From NCBI RefSeq assembly GCF_947179515.1, contig NC_067485.1:2866154-2930153 (forward strand): a stretch of DNA of 64,000 bases. The letters run 5' to 3'. The notes under the pieces are model-generated. The model was not told the origin of the DNA and made no database searches. It was given only the letters and a program-made list of their open reading frames with translations. The position numbers were made by a program, and so were the translations under genes. The DNA comes from Apodemus sylvaticus. Taxonomy: Eukaryota > Chordata > Mammalia > Rodentia > Muridae. This document shows, piece by piece, positions 45,015 through 57,853 of this stretch (position 1 is the stretch's first letter; every line of letters starts with the position of its first letter).

Positions 45015-46286
45015 ATGGACCGATTGGGAAAACAGAAACTAAACAGGGACACAGTAAAACTATTTGAAACTTTGGACCAATTGGATTTGACTGATATTTA
45101 TAGAACATTTCATCCTAAAGCAAAAGAATATACCTTTTTCTCAGCACCTCATGGTACCTTCTCAAAAATCGACCATATAATTGGTCACAAGACAAACCTC
45201 AACAAATATAAGATGATCGAACTAATCCCATGCCTCCTATCAGATCACTATGGTGTAAGAGTGGTTTTCAATAGCAACAAAAACAACAGAAAGCCCACAT
45301 ACACATGGAGGCTGAATAATACTTTACTCAATGACACCTTGGCCAAAGAAGAAATAAAGAAAGAAATCAGAGACTTTTTAGAATTTAATGAAAATGAAGG
45401 CACAACATACTCAAAACTTTGGGACACAATGAAAGCAGTGTTAAGAGGAAAACTCATAGCCTTGAGTGCCTCCAAAAAGAAAATGGAGAGAGCATACACT
45501 AGCAGCTTAACGACACACCTGAAAGTCCTGGAACAAAAAGAAGCCAATTCGCCCAGAAGGAGTAGAAGACAGGAAATCATCAAACTCAGGGCTGAAATCA
45601 ATCAATTGGAAACAAAGAGAGCTGTACAAAGAATCAACGAATCCAGGGGCTGGTTCTTTGAGAAAATCAACAAGATAGATAAACCCTTAGTCAGACTGAC
45701 CAAAGGGCATAGAGAAAGTATCCAAATTAACAAACTTAGAAATGAAAAGGGGGATATAACAACAGAAACTGAGGAAATCCAAAAAATCATCAGATCCTAC
45801 TACAAGAGCCTATACTCAACACAACTGGAGAATCTGGAGGAAATGGACAATTTCCTTGACAGATACCAAATACCAAAATTAAATCAGGACCAAATAGATC
45901 ATCTAAACAGTCTCATAACCCCTAAAGAAATAGAAGGAGTCATAGAAAGTCTTCCAACCAAAAAAAGCACAGGTTCAGATGGTTTCAGTGCAGAATTCTA
46001 TCAGACCTTCAAAGAAGATCTAACACCAATACTCTTCAAACTATTTCACAAAATAGAAACAGAAGGAACACTACCCAATTCCTTCTATGAAGCCACAATT
46101 ACGCTGATACCAAAACCACACAAAGATCCAGCAAAGAAAGAGAACTTCAGACCAATTTCCCTTATGAACATCGATGCAAAAATACTCAATAAAATTCTTG
46201 CCAACCGAATCCAAGAACACATGAAAATGATCATCCACCATGATCAAGTAGGCTTTATCCCAGGGATGCGGGTTGGTTCAATATAA
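45015..46286 (+). pseudogene. L1 ORF2 fragment: endonuclease end to RT start
   Basis: 423 open codons from the end of the EN domain (AKEYTFFSAPHGTFSKIDHI, SDHYGVRVVF) through the linker to RT (FRPISLMNIDAKILNKIL). The stop arises at 'gggttggttcaatataagg', where a base change breaks the frame. Confidence 0.93.
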
Positions 46287-46339
46287 GGAAATCCATCAAT
46301 GCAATCCACTACATAAACAAACTCAAAGAAAAAAACCAA

Positions 46340-47125
46340 ATGGTCATTTCATTGGATGCTGAAAAAGCATTTGAGAAAATTCAGCATCCTTTCATGCTTA
46401 AAGTCTTGGAAAGAACAGGAATTCAAGGCCCATACCTAAACATAGTAAAAGCAATATACAGCAAACCGGTAGCCAGCATCAAACTAAATGGAGAGAAACT
46501 TGAAGCAATCCCACTAAAATCAGGGACTAGACAGGGCTGCCCCCTTTCTCCTTATCTTTTCAATATTGTACTTGAGGTACTAGCTTGGGCAATTCGACAA
46601 CATAAGGAGGTCAAAGGGATACAAATTGGAAAGGAAGAAGTCAAACTATCATTATTTGCAGATGACATGATAGTCTACCTAAGTGACCCAAAAAACTCCA
46701 CTAGAGAACTCCTACAGCTGATAAACAACTTCAGCAAAGTGGCAGGTTATAAAATCAACTCAAGCAAATCAGTGGCTTTCCTATACTCAAAGGATAAGCA
46801 GGCTGAGAAAGAGATTAGGGAAATGACCCCCTTCACAATAGCCACAAACAGTATAAAGTATCTTGGGGTGACTCTTACCAAACATGTGAAAGATCTGTAT
46901 GATAAGAACTTCAAGACTCTGAAGAAGGAAATGGAAGAAGACCTCAAAAAATGGGAAAACCTCCCATGCTCATGGATCGGCAGGATCAATATAGTTAAAA
47001 TGGCCATTTTGCCAAAAGCAATATACAGATTCAATGCAATACCCATCAAAATCCCAACTCAATTCTTCACAGAGTTAGAAAGAGCAATTCTCAAATTCAT
47101 CTGGAATAATAAAAACCCAGGATAG
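46340..47125 (+). pseudogene. L1 ORF2 fragment: RT catalytic core
   Basis: 261 open codons with SGTRQGCPLSPYLFN and SLFADDMIVYL, so the catalytic FADD motif is intact. One residue in the KAFDK motif reads KAFEK. Ends at a stop after NNKNPG. Confidence 0.93.
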
Positions 47126-47202
47126 CTAAAACTATTCTCAGAAACAAAGGAAATGCTGGGGGAATCAGTATCCCTGACCTCAAGCAATACTACAGAGCAA
47201 TA

Positions 47203-48380
47203 GTGTTAAAAACTGCATGGTATTGGTACAGTGACAGGCAGGCAGATCAATGGAACAGGATTGAAGATCCAGAAATGAACCCACACACCTATGGCCACTT
47301 GATCTTCGACAAAGGGGTTGAAAACATCCAATGGAAAAAAGATAGCCTTTTCAACAAATGGTGCTGGTTCAACTGGAGGTCAGCATGTAGAAGAATGCGA
47401 ATTGATCCATCCTTGTCTCCTTGTACTAAGCTCAAATCCAAATGGATCAAGGACCTCCGCATAAAGCCAGACACTCTGAAGCTAATAGAAAAGAAACTGA
47501 GGAAGACCCTTGAGGACATCAGTACAGGGAGAAAGTTTCTGAACAGAACACCAATAGCGGATGCTCTAAGATCAAGAATTGACAAATGGGACCTCATAAA
47601 ATTACAAAGTTTCTGTAAGGCAAAGGACACCATCAAAAGGACAAATCGGCAACCAACAAATTGGGAAAAGATTTTCACCAATCCTACATCAGATAGAGGG
47701 CTAATATCCCGTACATATAAAGAACTCAAGAAGTTAGACTCCAGAAAACCAAACAACCCTATTAAAAATGGGGTACGGAGTTAAACAAAGAATTCTCACC
47801 TGAAGAACTTCAGATGGCGGAGAAACATCTTAAAAAATGCTCAACTTCATTAGTCATTAGGGGAATGCAAATCAAAACAACCCTGAGATTTCACCTTACA
47901 CCAGTCAGAATGGCTAAGATTAAAAATTCAGGAGACAGCAGGTGTTGGCGAGGATGTGGAGAAAGAGGAACACTCCTCCACTGCTGGTGGGGTTGCAAAA
48001 TGGTACAACCACTCTGGAAATCAGTCTGGCGGTTCCTCTGAAAACTGGGCACCTCACTTCCAGAAGATCCTGCTATACCACTCCTGGGCATATACCCAGA
48101 AGATTCCCCAGCATGTAATAAGGATACATGCTCCACTATGTTCATAGCAGCCCTATTTATAATTTCCAGATGCTGGAAAGAACCCAGGTATCCCTCAACA
48201 GAAGAATGGATGCAAAAAATGTGGTATATATACACAATGGAGTACTATTCAGCCATTAGAAACAATGAATTCATGAAATTCTTAGGCAAATGGATGGAGC
48301 TGGAGAACATCATACTAAGTGAGGTACCCCAGACTCAAAAGATGAATCAAGGTATGCACTCACTAATAAGTGGATATTAA
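47203..48380 (+). pseudogene. L1 ORF2 C-terminal region
   Basis: Open to 47784, then broken, then the Cys-rich CWRGCGERGTLLHCWWGC motif near 47940 and the usual ORF2 ending SLISGY with stop at 48380. Confidence 0.92.
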
Positions 48381-48689
48381 CCTAGAAAACTGGAATACCC
48401 AAAACATAATCCAAACATCAAATGAGGCACAAGAAGAAGGGAGGAGTCGTCCCTTGTTCTGGAAAGACTCAGTGAAGCAGTATAGGGCAAAACCAGAACG
48501 GGGAAGTGGGAAGGGGTGGGTAGGAGGACAGGGGGAGAGAAGGGGGCTTATGGGACTTTCGGGGAGTGGGGGGGTCTAGAAAAGGGGAAGCCATTGGAAA
48601 TGTAAGTAAAAAATATATCGAATAAAAAAAATAGAAAAAAAATTAAGATCTTAGCTTTTTGTATTGAAACAGAGACAAAATATATATAG

Positions 48690-48727
48690 GCATATATACA
48701 TATACATACACATACACATAAACATGT

Positions 48728-48822
<95 letters not shown>
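48690..48822. repeat. (CA)n/(TA)n microsatellite
   Basis: Alternating ATACAC and long TA run. Confidence 0.95.
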
Positions 48823-48939
48823 AAGGTTATTAGCCATTTCTTGAGGAAGACCTTTTTTAATGAAATTATTTTATTGTTTTTTTAAAAAATTAGCTTATGT
48901 TCTTTTAAAGTTAGAAGTAAAGAAAAAAAAGAAAAGAAA

Positions 48940-49885
48940 AAGAAAGTAAGTAAGGCCACCAGAATTCCACAATCATCCAATATAAAAGGAGTCAACAGGG
49001 TGCTGGGCCCAGAGAGACAAGGGGGATGAGGCAGACTGTTATTATTAGCTCAGGCCAATATCCCTAGTCTTCCTTGCAGTTCCAGAAGTTCAGTGTTATG
49101 ACACCAGTAATTGTTACTGAGGTGTTTACAAGCCCAATTACTATACTCGATAATGTTTCATATCTAAGACAGCCAGGTGACTTCAGGTTCTGACTCTCCT
49201 GTAAGTCAGAAAATTATCCTCAGCTTGAAGCTCCCTAATGGTATATCCAATGCAAAGTGTTCATCTCTGATATGATGTACACACACAACAGAAATGTACA
49301 CAGTATGTTTTATTCATATATTTGTGCATACACTTTCACACATACTTAACAAAAAGCAATCTGAAAAGGAAGAATTTGGCAATGGATAATGAAATGATGA
49401 GGAAGGGTGGAAGTATTGCAATGTATTTCAGTTAAGATGTATAAGAATAAATTCTCTTTTAAAAAGTCACCAGATAGATACAGTAGTTTACTGTACTGGA
49501 CATTGTTATGGTAGATACAGGTTTAGTTCCCAAAACTACCTGGTTGGTAATTATCTCTGGGAGAGATGTGATGCCCCCTTCTGGCCCCTGGGATTACTGT
49601 GCCCAGACATAGGTAGGAAAATTAGTCATTTACATTAAATAAAAAACAAAACTTGAACAAATGTAATTCTCTACAGTGCTGTCACAGGCCTGAGGCACAC
49701 AGCAGTCAGAGCTAGTTAAAATGAACTCCTTTCTGGTCCTACATGGAAGTAACTATGGCTTTGTTCTGAGCCAGTATGCTCTACATAAAAATCTGTTCTA
49801 CTTCAGGGTTAAAATAGAGCAGCACAACTGTTTGCATAAAAATAGTTGATACTGTTAGGTGACTTTCCTTAATGGTTTCTGTATA
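48940..49885 (-). repeat. Right arm of outer inverted duplication, second part
   Basis: Reverse complement of about 1-950: 'ctgactctcctgtaagtcagaaaattatcctcagc' pairs with 660-710, and 'gccccttctggcccctgggatt' with 315-340. Confidence 0.85.
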
Positions 49886-50032
49886 TGTATTTCCAGGCCT
49901 TTACATATGGAAGAGTTGTATCATTGATAACATTCAAATCTTTCTTTTTGGTCATATATTATGATCTTTGTTTTTTGTTTTTTGTTTTTTTTGCTTTTTT
50001 TGTTTTTGTTTTTGTTATTTTTTTGTTGTTGT

Positions 50033-50180
50033 TGTTGTTTTTTTCGAGACAGGGTTTCTCTGTGTAGCCCTGGCTGTCCTGGAACTCACTTTGTAGACCA
50101 GGCTGGCCTCGAACTGAGAAATCCACCTACCTCTGCCTCCCAAGTGCTAGGATTAAAGGTGTGCACCACCACTGCCCAGC
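50033..50180 (-). mobile_element. B1 SINE with target-site duplication
   Basis: Reverse B1 flanked by 'atatattatgatctt' at 49954 and 50181. Confidence 0.95.
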
Positions 50181-50199
50181 ATATATTATGATCTTAACA

Positions 50200-51230
50200 G
50201 TGCTAGATTTACTCTGTAAATATCCATCTGTGACCATAGCTAGACTTCCAAGCTCATGTCCCTATTTAAATTGTTCAAAATACAATCTGAGGCTTGTTAA
50301 CAAAACAGACTTCAGAATGGCAGCATAAGTGGAGTCCACATTTTGTTCTAGTTTGTCTTGTCTTTGAGCATTAACTGGAGCTGAATGTAGGCAGATACTA
50401 AAAAGATTCCTTTTAAATAATCTTTAAATGTGCGGAGTAATTTCTTCCAACAGAGGTGTATTAATTTTATAACAGCTACTCCCAGTCTAGAATGACATTT
50501 CTGAGGAAAGCTCTTCTTGTCGACTCTGATAGCCTTGGTCCCATTGTTGCTCCTGAGGGCAATAACGTGTGGCCTTCTTGGCTAACCTAGCTAAAGTCTT
50601 CTATTAGCTGAGTCAGTTTTACAATTACCCATTTGAGTCGTGTTGTCAGCTTTCTATCACAGTAAGAGGAAACGGATTTGCATGTGGACTATAGCTTTTA
50701 ACTTCAGGCCAGAATGAGTGTAGTCTTTTATTATATAATTCACAGGAAGAAATGTAAACAATCAGTTACTAGACTCAAAATTATGAAGAAGTACCTTGGG
50801 GCTGGAGAGATGGCTCAGCAGTTAAGAGCACTGACTGCTCTTCTGAAGGTCCTGAGTTCACATCCCAGCAACCACATGGTGGTTCACAACCATCCGTAAT
50901 GAGATCTGATGCCCTCTTCTGGTGTGTCTGAAGACAGCTACAGTGTAGTTACATATAATAAATCTTTAAAAAATAAAGAAGTACCTCATTGTGACATGCT
51001 GACGGATTCTTTAATTTTCCAGCATGTATTAATAATTCACATTATATGAATGAATGCAGACCAGATTTTTGTGCTTACAATTTGGGGAAGTTAGCTTGAT
51101 CCAGGGAATATTGAATTTACAAGTAGAGGGCGCTTCTTGCAGGTATGTCCTATCCACATTCACAGTTAATTCATCTCAGAGGGGTGAGAAACAGGCCATT
51201 GGTTTTAGCTGTGTGTGTTTGTGATGGTTC
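50200..51230 (-). repeat. Further copy of the inner-arm distal segment
   Basis: Parallel to 36950-37780 in the same direction: 'gagcattaactggagctgaatg', 'aattttataacagct', 'caccatttgagtcgt'-like, 'ggccattggttttagctgtgtgtgtttg'. Contains a B2 at 50797-50978. Confidence 0.75.
50797..50978 (+). mobile_element. B2 SINE
   Basis: 'ggggctggagagatggctcagcag' to 'aataaatctttaaaaaataaag'. Confidence 0.95.
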
Positions 51231-51545
51231 CTATATGCTTGTCTGAGGGAGTGGCATTGAGAGATCTGCCCTTGTTGGAGGAGGTATGGCCTTGTATGTG
51301 TGTGCTTTAGTACCCTTGTCCTAGCCGCCTGGGAACCAGTATTCTGTTAGCAGTCTTCAGATGAAGATGAAGAACCATCAGCTTCTCCTGCACCATGACT
51401 GCCTGGACAGGGTTATGCTCTCAAGTTGATGATAATTGACTGAACCTTTGAATCTGTAAGCCAATCTTAATTAAATCTTGGCCTTATAACAGTTACTTTG
51501 TTCATGGTGTCTGTTCACAGCAGTAAAATCCTTACAAAGACATTG
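51231..51545 (+). mobile_element. Rodent interspersed repeat, family not assigned
   Basis: Resembles a common rodent repeat with 'gaggtatggccttg', 'caccatgactgcctgg', 'gactgaacctttgaatctgtaag' and an ending '..cacagcagtaaaatcc'. I cannot name the family with certainty. Confidence 0.55.
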
Positions 51546-51933
51546 TATGTTTACATATCAACAGAAGTTATCATTGTACCTAGGGGCAAGATTAAATAGT
51601 ACCTTTCTAATGCCATTCTCTCTGCAACAATGGAAATGGACTTCTCTTTTTTTTCTTTTTCCTTACCCTTCATTTTTTCATCTTTTAAAAAAATTTTTCT
51701 ATATTCTTTGTTTAGATTCCAAATGATTTTCCCCAGTTCCCGCCTCCCCATATGTCCCATAAGCCTTCTTCTCTCCACCCATTCTCCAATCACCTCCCTC
51801 CTTTTTCCTCTGTCCTGTACTCCCCTACAATGCTGGATCAAGCCTTTCCAGTACCAGGGACCTCTCCTTACTTCTTCATGGGAGTCATTTGTTGTGCTAT
51901 TTGTGTCTTGGGTATTCAGAGCTTCTGGGCTAA

Positions 51934-52299
51934 TTAATATCCACTTATCAGAGATGGCATTCCATGTGTATTCTTTTGTGATTGGGTTACCTCACTTAGG
52001 ATGATATTTTCCAGTTCCAACCATTTGCCTAAAGATTTCATGAATTCATTGTTTTTAATTGCTGAGTAGTATTCCATTGTATGAATATACCACATTGTCT
52101 GTATCCATTCCTCCACTGAGGGACATCTGGGTTCTTTCCAGCTTCTGGCTATTATAAATTGGGCTGCTATGAATATAATGGAGCATGTGTCCTTACTGCA
52201 TGCCAGGGAATCCTCTGGGTATATGCCCAGGAGAGGTATAGCAGGGTCCTCCAGAGTGTCATGTCCAGTTTTCTGAGGAACCGCCAGACTGATTTCCAT
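51934..52299 (-). pseudogene. L1 ORF2 C-terminal end
   Basis: Contains PLLGIYPEDS, ARSWKEPRCPS and the usual SLISGY ending before the stop at 51934. Confidence 0.9.
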
Positions 52300-52460
52300 A
52301 GTGGTTGTACCATCTTACAATACCACCAGCAGTGGGAGGAGTGTTCCTCTTTCTCTACATCCTTGCCAACACCTGCTGTCTCCTGAATTTTTAACCTTAG
52401 TCATTCTTACTGGTATGAGGTGGAATCTCAGGGTTGTTTTGATTTGCATTTCCCTGATGA

Positions 52461-53176
52461 CTAATGATGTTGAGCATTTCTTAAGGTAATTTCTTCAGGT
52501 AAAAATTCTTTGTTTAGATCTGTACCCCATTTTTTAATAGGGTTATTTGGTTCCCTGGGGTCTAACTTCTTGAGTTCTTTGTATGTATTGGATATTAGCC
52601 CTCTGTCGGATAAAGGGTTGGTGAAGATCTTTTCCCGATTAGTTGGTTGCCTTTTTGTCCTTTTGACAGTGTCCTTTGCCTTACAGAAACTTTGTAAATT
52701 TATGAGGTCCCATTTGTCAATTCTTGATCTTAGAGCATAAGCTGTTGGTGTTCTGTTCAGGAATTTTCCCCCTGTGCCCATGTCCTCAAGGGTCTTCCCC
52801 AGTTTCTTTTCTATTAGTTTCAGTGTGTTTGGTTTTACATGGAGGTCCTTGATCCACTTGAAGTTGAGCTTAGTACAAAGAGATAAGAATGGATCAATTT
52901 GCATTCTTCTGCATGTTGACCTCCAGTTGAACCAGCACCATTTGTTGAAAAGGCTATCTTTTTTCCACTGGCTGTTTTCTGCTCCTTTGTCGAAGATCAA
53001 GTGATGGGTTTGTGGATTCATTTCTGGGTCTTCAATTCTATTCCATTGGTCCACTTGCCTGTCACTGTGCCAATACCATCATTTTTTAACACTATTCCTC
53101 TGTAGTATTGCTTGAGGTCTGGGATACTGATTCCCCTAGAAGTTCTTTTACTGTTGAGAATAGTTTTAGCTATCCT

Positions 53177-53229
<53 letters not shown>

Positions 53230-53870
53230 CCAGGTGAATTTGAGAATTGCTTTTTCTAACTCTGTAAAGAACTGAGTTGGGGTTTTGATGGGGATTGCAT
53301 TGAATCTGTAAATTGCTTTTGGCAAGATGGCCATTTTAACTGTATTAATCCTGCCAATCCACGAGCATGGAAGATTTTTCCATTTTCAGAGGTCTTCGAT
53401 TTCCTTCTTGGGAGACCTGAAGTTCTTGTTGTATAGATCTTTCACTTGTTTGGTTTCTCAGCTTGCTTATTCTTTGAGTATAGGAAGGCAACTGATTTGC
53501 TTGAGTTGACTTTATAATCAGCCACTTTGCTGAAGTTGTTTATCAGCTGTAGGAGTTCTCTGGTGGGGGTTTTCAGGTCACTTAAGTATACTATCTTATC
53601 ATCTGCAAGTAGTGATAATTTGACTTCTTCCTTTCCAATTCTTATCCCTTTGACCTCCTTATGCTGTCTAATTGCTCTAGCTAGAAATTCAAGTACTATA
53701 TTGAAAAGATATGGAAAGAGAGGGCTGCCTTGTCTAGTCCCTGATTTTAGTGGGATTGCTTCAAGTTTCTCTCCATTTAATTTGATGTTGGCTACCACTT
53801 TGCTGTATATTGCTTTAACGATGTTTAGGTATGGGCCTTGAATTTCTGTTCTTTCCAAGACTTTTAGCAT
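52461..53870 (-). pseudogene. L1 ORF2 RT and C-terminal pieces
   Basis: 53870-53442 holds SGTRQGSPLFPYLFN (Cys to Ser change) and SLLADDKIVYL. 53054-52461 holds the downstream region. A T-run expansion at 53178-53225 and frameshifts lie between. Confidence 0.9.
53178..53225. repeat. Poly(T) expansion in L1
   Basis: About 48 T where ORF2 normally has a short T run. Confidence 0.93.
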
Positions 53871-54332
53871 GAAAGGATGCTGAATTTGGTAAATGCTTTT
53901 TCAACATCTAATGAAATGATCATGTTTTTTTTCTTTCAATTTGTTTATGTAGTGGATTGCATTGATGGAGATCCTTATGTTAAACCATCCCTGTATCCAT
54001 GGGATAAAGCCTACCCGATTGTGGTGGATGATCATTTTGATGTGTTCTTGGATTCGAATGGCAAGAATTTTATTCAGTATTTTTGCATCGATATTCATAA
54101 GGGAAATTGGCCTGAAGTTCTCTTTCTTTGTTGGATCTTTGTGTGGTTTTGGTATCAGCGTAATTGTGGCTTTGTAGAATGAGTTAGGTAGTATTCGTTC
54201 TGTTTCTATTTTGTGGAATAGTTTGAAGAGTATTGGTGATAGGTCATCTTTGAAGGTCTGATAGAATTCTGCACTAAAGCGATCTGGCCCCGTGCTTTTT
54301 TTGGTTTGGAGATTTTCCGTGACCCCTTTTAT

Positions 54333-55153
54333 TTATGGGTTATGGGACTGTTTAGATGATCTATTTGGTCCTGATTCAATGTTGGTGTTTGATATCTGTC
54401 TAGGAAACTGTCCATTTCCTCCAGATTCTCCAGTTGTGTTGAGTATAGGCTTTTGTAGTAGGATATGATGATTTTTTTGAATTTTCTCGGTTTCTGTTGT
54501 TATATCTCCATTTTCATTTCTAATTTTGTTAATCTCGATACTGTCTCTGTGCCCTTTGGCTAGTCTGGCTAAGGGTTTATCTATCTTGTTGATTTTCTCA
54601 AAGAACCAGCTCCTGGAGTTGTTGATTCTTTGTATGGTTCTCTTTGTTTCTACTTGATTGATTTCAGCCCTGAGTTTGATGATTTCCTGCCTTCTACTCC
54701 TCCTGGGTGAATTGGCTTCTTTTTGTTCCAGGGCTTTCAGGTGTGTCATTAAGCTTCTAGTGTATGCTCTCTCCATTTTCTTTTTGGTCGCACTCGGGGC
54801 TATGAGTTTTCCTCTTAGCATTACTTTCATTGTGTCCCATAGATTTGGGTATGTTGTGTCTTCATTTTCATTAAATTCTAAAAAATCTTTGATTTCTTTC
54901 TTTATTTCTTCCTTGACCAAGGTATCATTGAGTAGAGTATTGTTCAGTTTCCATGTGTATATGGGCTTTCTGTTGTTTTTGTTGCTATTGAAGACTACTT
55001 TTATTCCATAGTGATCTGATAGGAGGCATGGGATTATTTTGATCTTCTTATATTTGTTGAGGTCTGTCTTGTGACCAATTATATGATCGATTTTGGAGAA
55101 GGTACCATGAGGTGCTGAGAAAAAGGTATATTCTTCTGCTTTAGGATGAAATG

Positions 55154-55237
<84 letters not shown>

Positions 55238-55637
55238 AATCTAATTGGCCCAAAGCTTCAGTTAGTTTCACTGTGTCCCTGTTCAGTTTCTGTTTTCCTG
55301 ATCGGTCCATTGAGGAAAGTGCAGTGTTGAAGTCACACACAATTATTGTGTTAGGTGCAATGTGTGCTTTGAGCTTTAGTAAGTTTTTTTTTTTTTTTTT
55401 AATGAATGAGGGTTCCCTTGCATTTGGAGCATAGATGTTAAGGATTGAGAGTTTTTCTTGGTGTATTTTTCCTTTGACCAGCAAGAAGTGCCCCTCAGTG
55501 TCTCTTTTGATGACATTGGATTGAAAGTCAATTTTGTCTGATATTAGAATGGCTGCTCTGGCTTGTTTCCTGAGACCATTTGCTTGTAAAATTGTCTTCC
55601 AGCCTTTTACTCCAAGGATAGTGTTTGTCTTTGACAC
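54333..55637 (-). pseudogene. L1 ORF2 endonuclease and linker pieces
   Basis: 55637-55240 shows EN motifs LNIYAPNAREPSF and VCDFNTALSSMDRS, with the conserved Gly before DFN changed to Cys. 54920-54333 is the linker. A (CT)n(TA)n tract at 55158-55232 breaks the frame. Confidence 0.9.
55158..55232. repeat. (CT)n(TA)n microsatellite
   Basis: CT run followed by TA run, inside L1 ORF2. Confidence 0.95.
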
Positions 55638-55721
55638 TGAGGTGTGTTTTGTGTATGCAGCAAAATGTAGGGTCCTGATTATGTATCCTGTCTGTTAGTC
55701 TATGTCTTTTGTACTGTCTGG

Positions 55722-56112
55722 TTTTGTGTGTCAAGTTGACACATGCTGGAGTTATCACAGAGAAAGCAGCTTCAGTTGGGGAAGTGCCTCCATGAGATCC
55801 AGCTGTGGGGCATTTTCTCAATTAGTGATCAAGTGGGGAGGGCCCCTTGTGGGTGGTACCACCTTTGGGCTGGTATTCTTGGGTTCTATAAGAGAGCGGG
55901 CTGAGCAAGCCAGGGGAAGCAAGCAAGCCAGTAAGGAACATCTCTCCATGGCCTCTGCATCAGCTCTTGCTTCCAACCCTGCTTGAGTTCCAGTCATGAC
56001 TTCCTTTTGTGATGAACAGCAATGCAGAAGTGTAAGCTGAATAAACCCTTTCCTCCCCAACTTGCTTCTTGGTCATGATGTTTGTGCAGGAATAGAAACC
56101 CTAAGACATCTT
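55722..56112 (+). mobile_element. Non-L1 repeat inserted in L1
   Basis: About 390 bp from 'gttttgtgtgtcaagttgacaca' to 'ggaatagaaaccctaagac', containing 'ctccatgagatccagctgt' and 'taaaccctttcctccccaacttg'. This is a frequent rodent interspersed repeat; the family name is uncertain. It splits the ORF1-ORF2 junction of the host L1. Confidence 0.75.
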
Positions 56113-56244
56113 TTTATTGGGGAATTGAGTCCATTGATGTTAAGAGATATTAAGGAATAGTGATTATTACTTCCTGTCATTTTTTATGTTATTTTTTTTA
56201 TATTTGATTGGTTATCTTCTTTTCGGTTTGATGAAAGAAGGTTA

Positions 56245-57454
56245 CTATCTTGCTTTTTCCAGGGTGAAGTTTTCCTCCTTGTATTGGTATTTTCCTCCTA
56301 TTATTCTTTGTAGGGCTGGATTTGTGGAAAGATATTGTGTAAACTTGGTTTTGTCATGGAATATCTTGGTTTCTCCATCTATGGTGATTGAGAGTTTTGC
56401 TGGGTATAGTAGTTTTGGCTGGCATTTGTGTTCTCTTAGAGTCTGCATGAGATCTTCCCAGGATCTTCTAGCTTTCATAGTCTCTGGTGAGAAGTCTGGT
56501 GTGATTCTCATAGGTCTTCCTTTATATGTTACTTGGCCTTTTTCTCTTACTGCCTTTAACATTCTTTCTTTGTTTAGTACATTTGGTGTTTTGATTATTA
56601 TGTGACGGGACGTATTTCTGTTCTGGTCCAGTCTGTTTGGAGTTCTGTAGGCTTCTTGTATATTCATGGGCATCTCTCTCTTTAGGTTAGGGAAGTTTTC
56701 TTCCATAATTTTATTGAAGATGTTTGCTGGCCCTTTAAGTTGTAATTCTTCACTGTCATCTATGCCTATAATCCTTAGGTTTGGTCTTCTCATTGTGTCC
56801 TGGATTTCCTGGATGTTTTGGGATACAAGATTTTTGCATTTTGTATTTTCTTTAACTGTTGAGTCCATGGTTTCTATGGTATCTTCGGCATCTGAGATTC
56901 TTTTATCTCTTGTATTCTGTTGTTGATATTTGCATCTATGGCCCCTGATTTCTTCTCAAGGTTTTCTATCTCCAAAGTTGTCTCCCTTTGCAATTTCTTA
57001 GTTGTTTCTACTTCTGTTTTTAGATTCAGAATTGTTTTGCTTGCTTGTTTGTGTTTTCTTGTCATTCTTTAAGAGATTTTTGTGTTTCCTCTTTCATGAC
57101 CTCAGCCTGTTGACCAAAGTTCTCCTGTATTTCTTTAAGTGATTTTTGCATTTCCTCATTATTGACTTCTATCTTTTGACCCTTATTCTCCAGAATTTCT
57201 TTCAATGATTTTTGTGTTTCCCTTGTAAGGGCTTCTAACTTTTGATCCATTTTCTCCTGAATTTCTTTAAGAGATTTATTTATGTTCTTCATGTGTTCGT
57301 GTAACAGCATCATGACCATTGATTTTAAATCCAAATCTTGTTTTTCTGGTGTGTTGGGGTATACAGGACATGCTGTTAATGGAGAATTGGGTTCAGATGC
57401 TGCCATATTGCCTTTATTTCTGTTAGTGATATTCTTACGTTTGCCTTTTGCCAT
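56245..57454 (-). pseudogene. L1 ORF1, nearly complete but broken
   Basis: Start at 57454 with MAKGKRKNITNRNKGN. A coiled-coil region follows with about 22-residue (66-bp) repeats around QKSLKEI (57062-57330), then a stop near 57062, a second piece (57065-56874), and an open C-terminal half (56868-56245) with RRPNLRIIGID, QEAYRTPNRLDQ and FHDKTKFTQYLS, covering the RNA-binding and C-terminal domains. Confidence 0.93.
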
Positions 57455-57672
57455 CTAGTTCTCACTGGTGTTAGTTGGTCTTGTTGTCAATGTGGGACTC
57501 ACTAGTGCAAGCTGCCTCTTCCTCGCTGGCCTCTGGGTGCCCAGCTGCCCTCCTGCACTGCCTGGAGAAGGGGCGCCATGACCCAGGAAGTTCCCGATCC
57601 AGAGGCGGAGACCGGAAGGCTCCCACCAGAGGCCTCCTGACTGGATCCTCCACTCTGCAGGCTTTTCTTTTT

Positions 57673-57853
57673 TCTTTTTTTTTTTTGTTTTGTTTTGTTT
57701 TGTTTTCTTGGTTTTTCAAGACAGGGTTTCTCTGTATAGCCCTGGCTATCCTGGAACTCACTCTGTAGATCTGGCTGGCCTCAAACTCAGAAATCCACCT
57801 ACCTCTGCCTCCCAAGTGCTGGGATTAAAGGCATGTGCCACCACTGCCCGGCT
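57673..57853 (-). mobile_element. B1 SINE
   Basis: Reverse B1 joined to the broken L1 5' UTR: T/TTTTG head, 'caagacagggtttctctgtatagcc', end 'gccaccactgcccggc'. Confidence 0.95.

Larger units (their letters stand above)
44993..48645 (+). mobile_element. L1 element, 5' truncated in ORF2
   Basis: Begins within the ORF2 endonuclease domain and continues through RT, the Cys-rich C-terminus and a mouse-type 3' UTR (48380-48620) to an A-rich tail. Few mutations, so relatively young, but truncation and frame breaks make it unable to move by itself. Confidence 0.95.
51640..57672 (-). mobile_element. Near full-length L1, disrupted
   Basis: From right to left: part of the 5' UTR (57460-57670), ORF1 (57454 to about 56245), ORF2 (about 55720 to 51934) and 3' UTR with poly(T) complement at 51640-51700. 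Disrupted by an insertion at 55722-56112, a microsatellite at 55158-55232, a 48-nt T run at 53178, and several stops. Confidence 0.93.

Noticed and set aside
45248..45601. Minus-strand open frames opposite L1 ORF2, also at 46747 and 47289
   Set aside because: Antisense shadows of ORF2.
48548..48885. Tyr/Ile-rich open frames
   Set aside because: Translation of CA/TA microsatellite.
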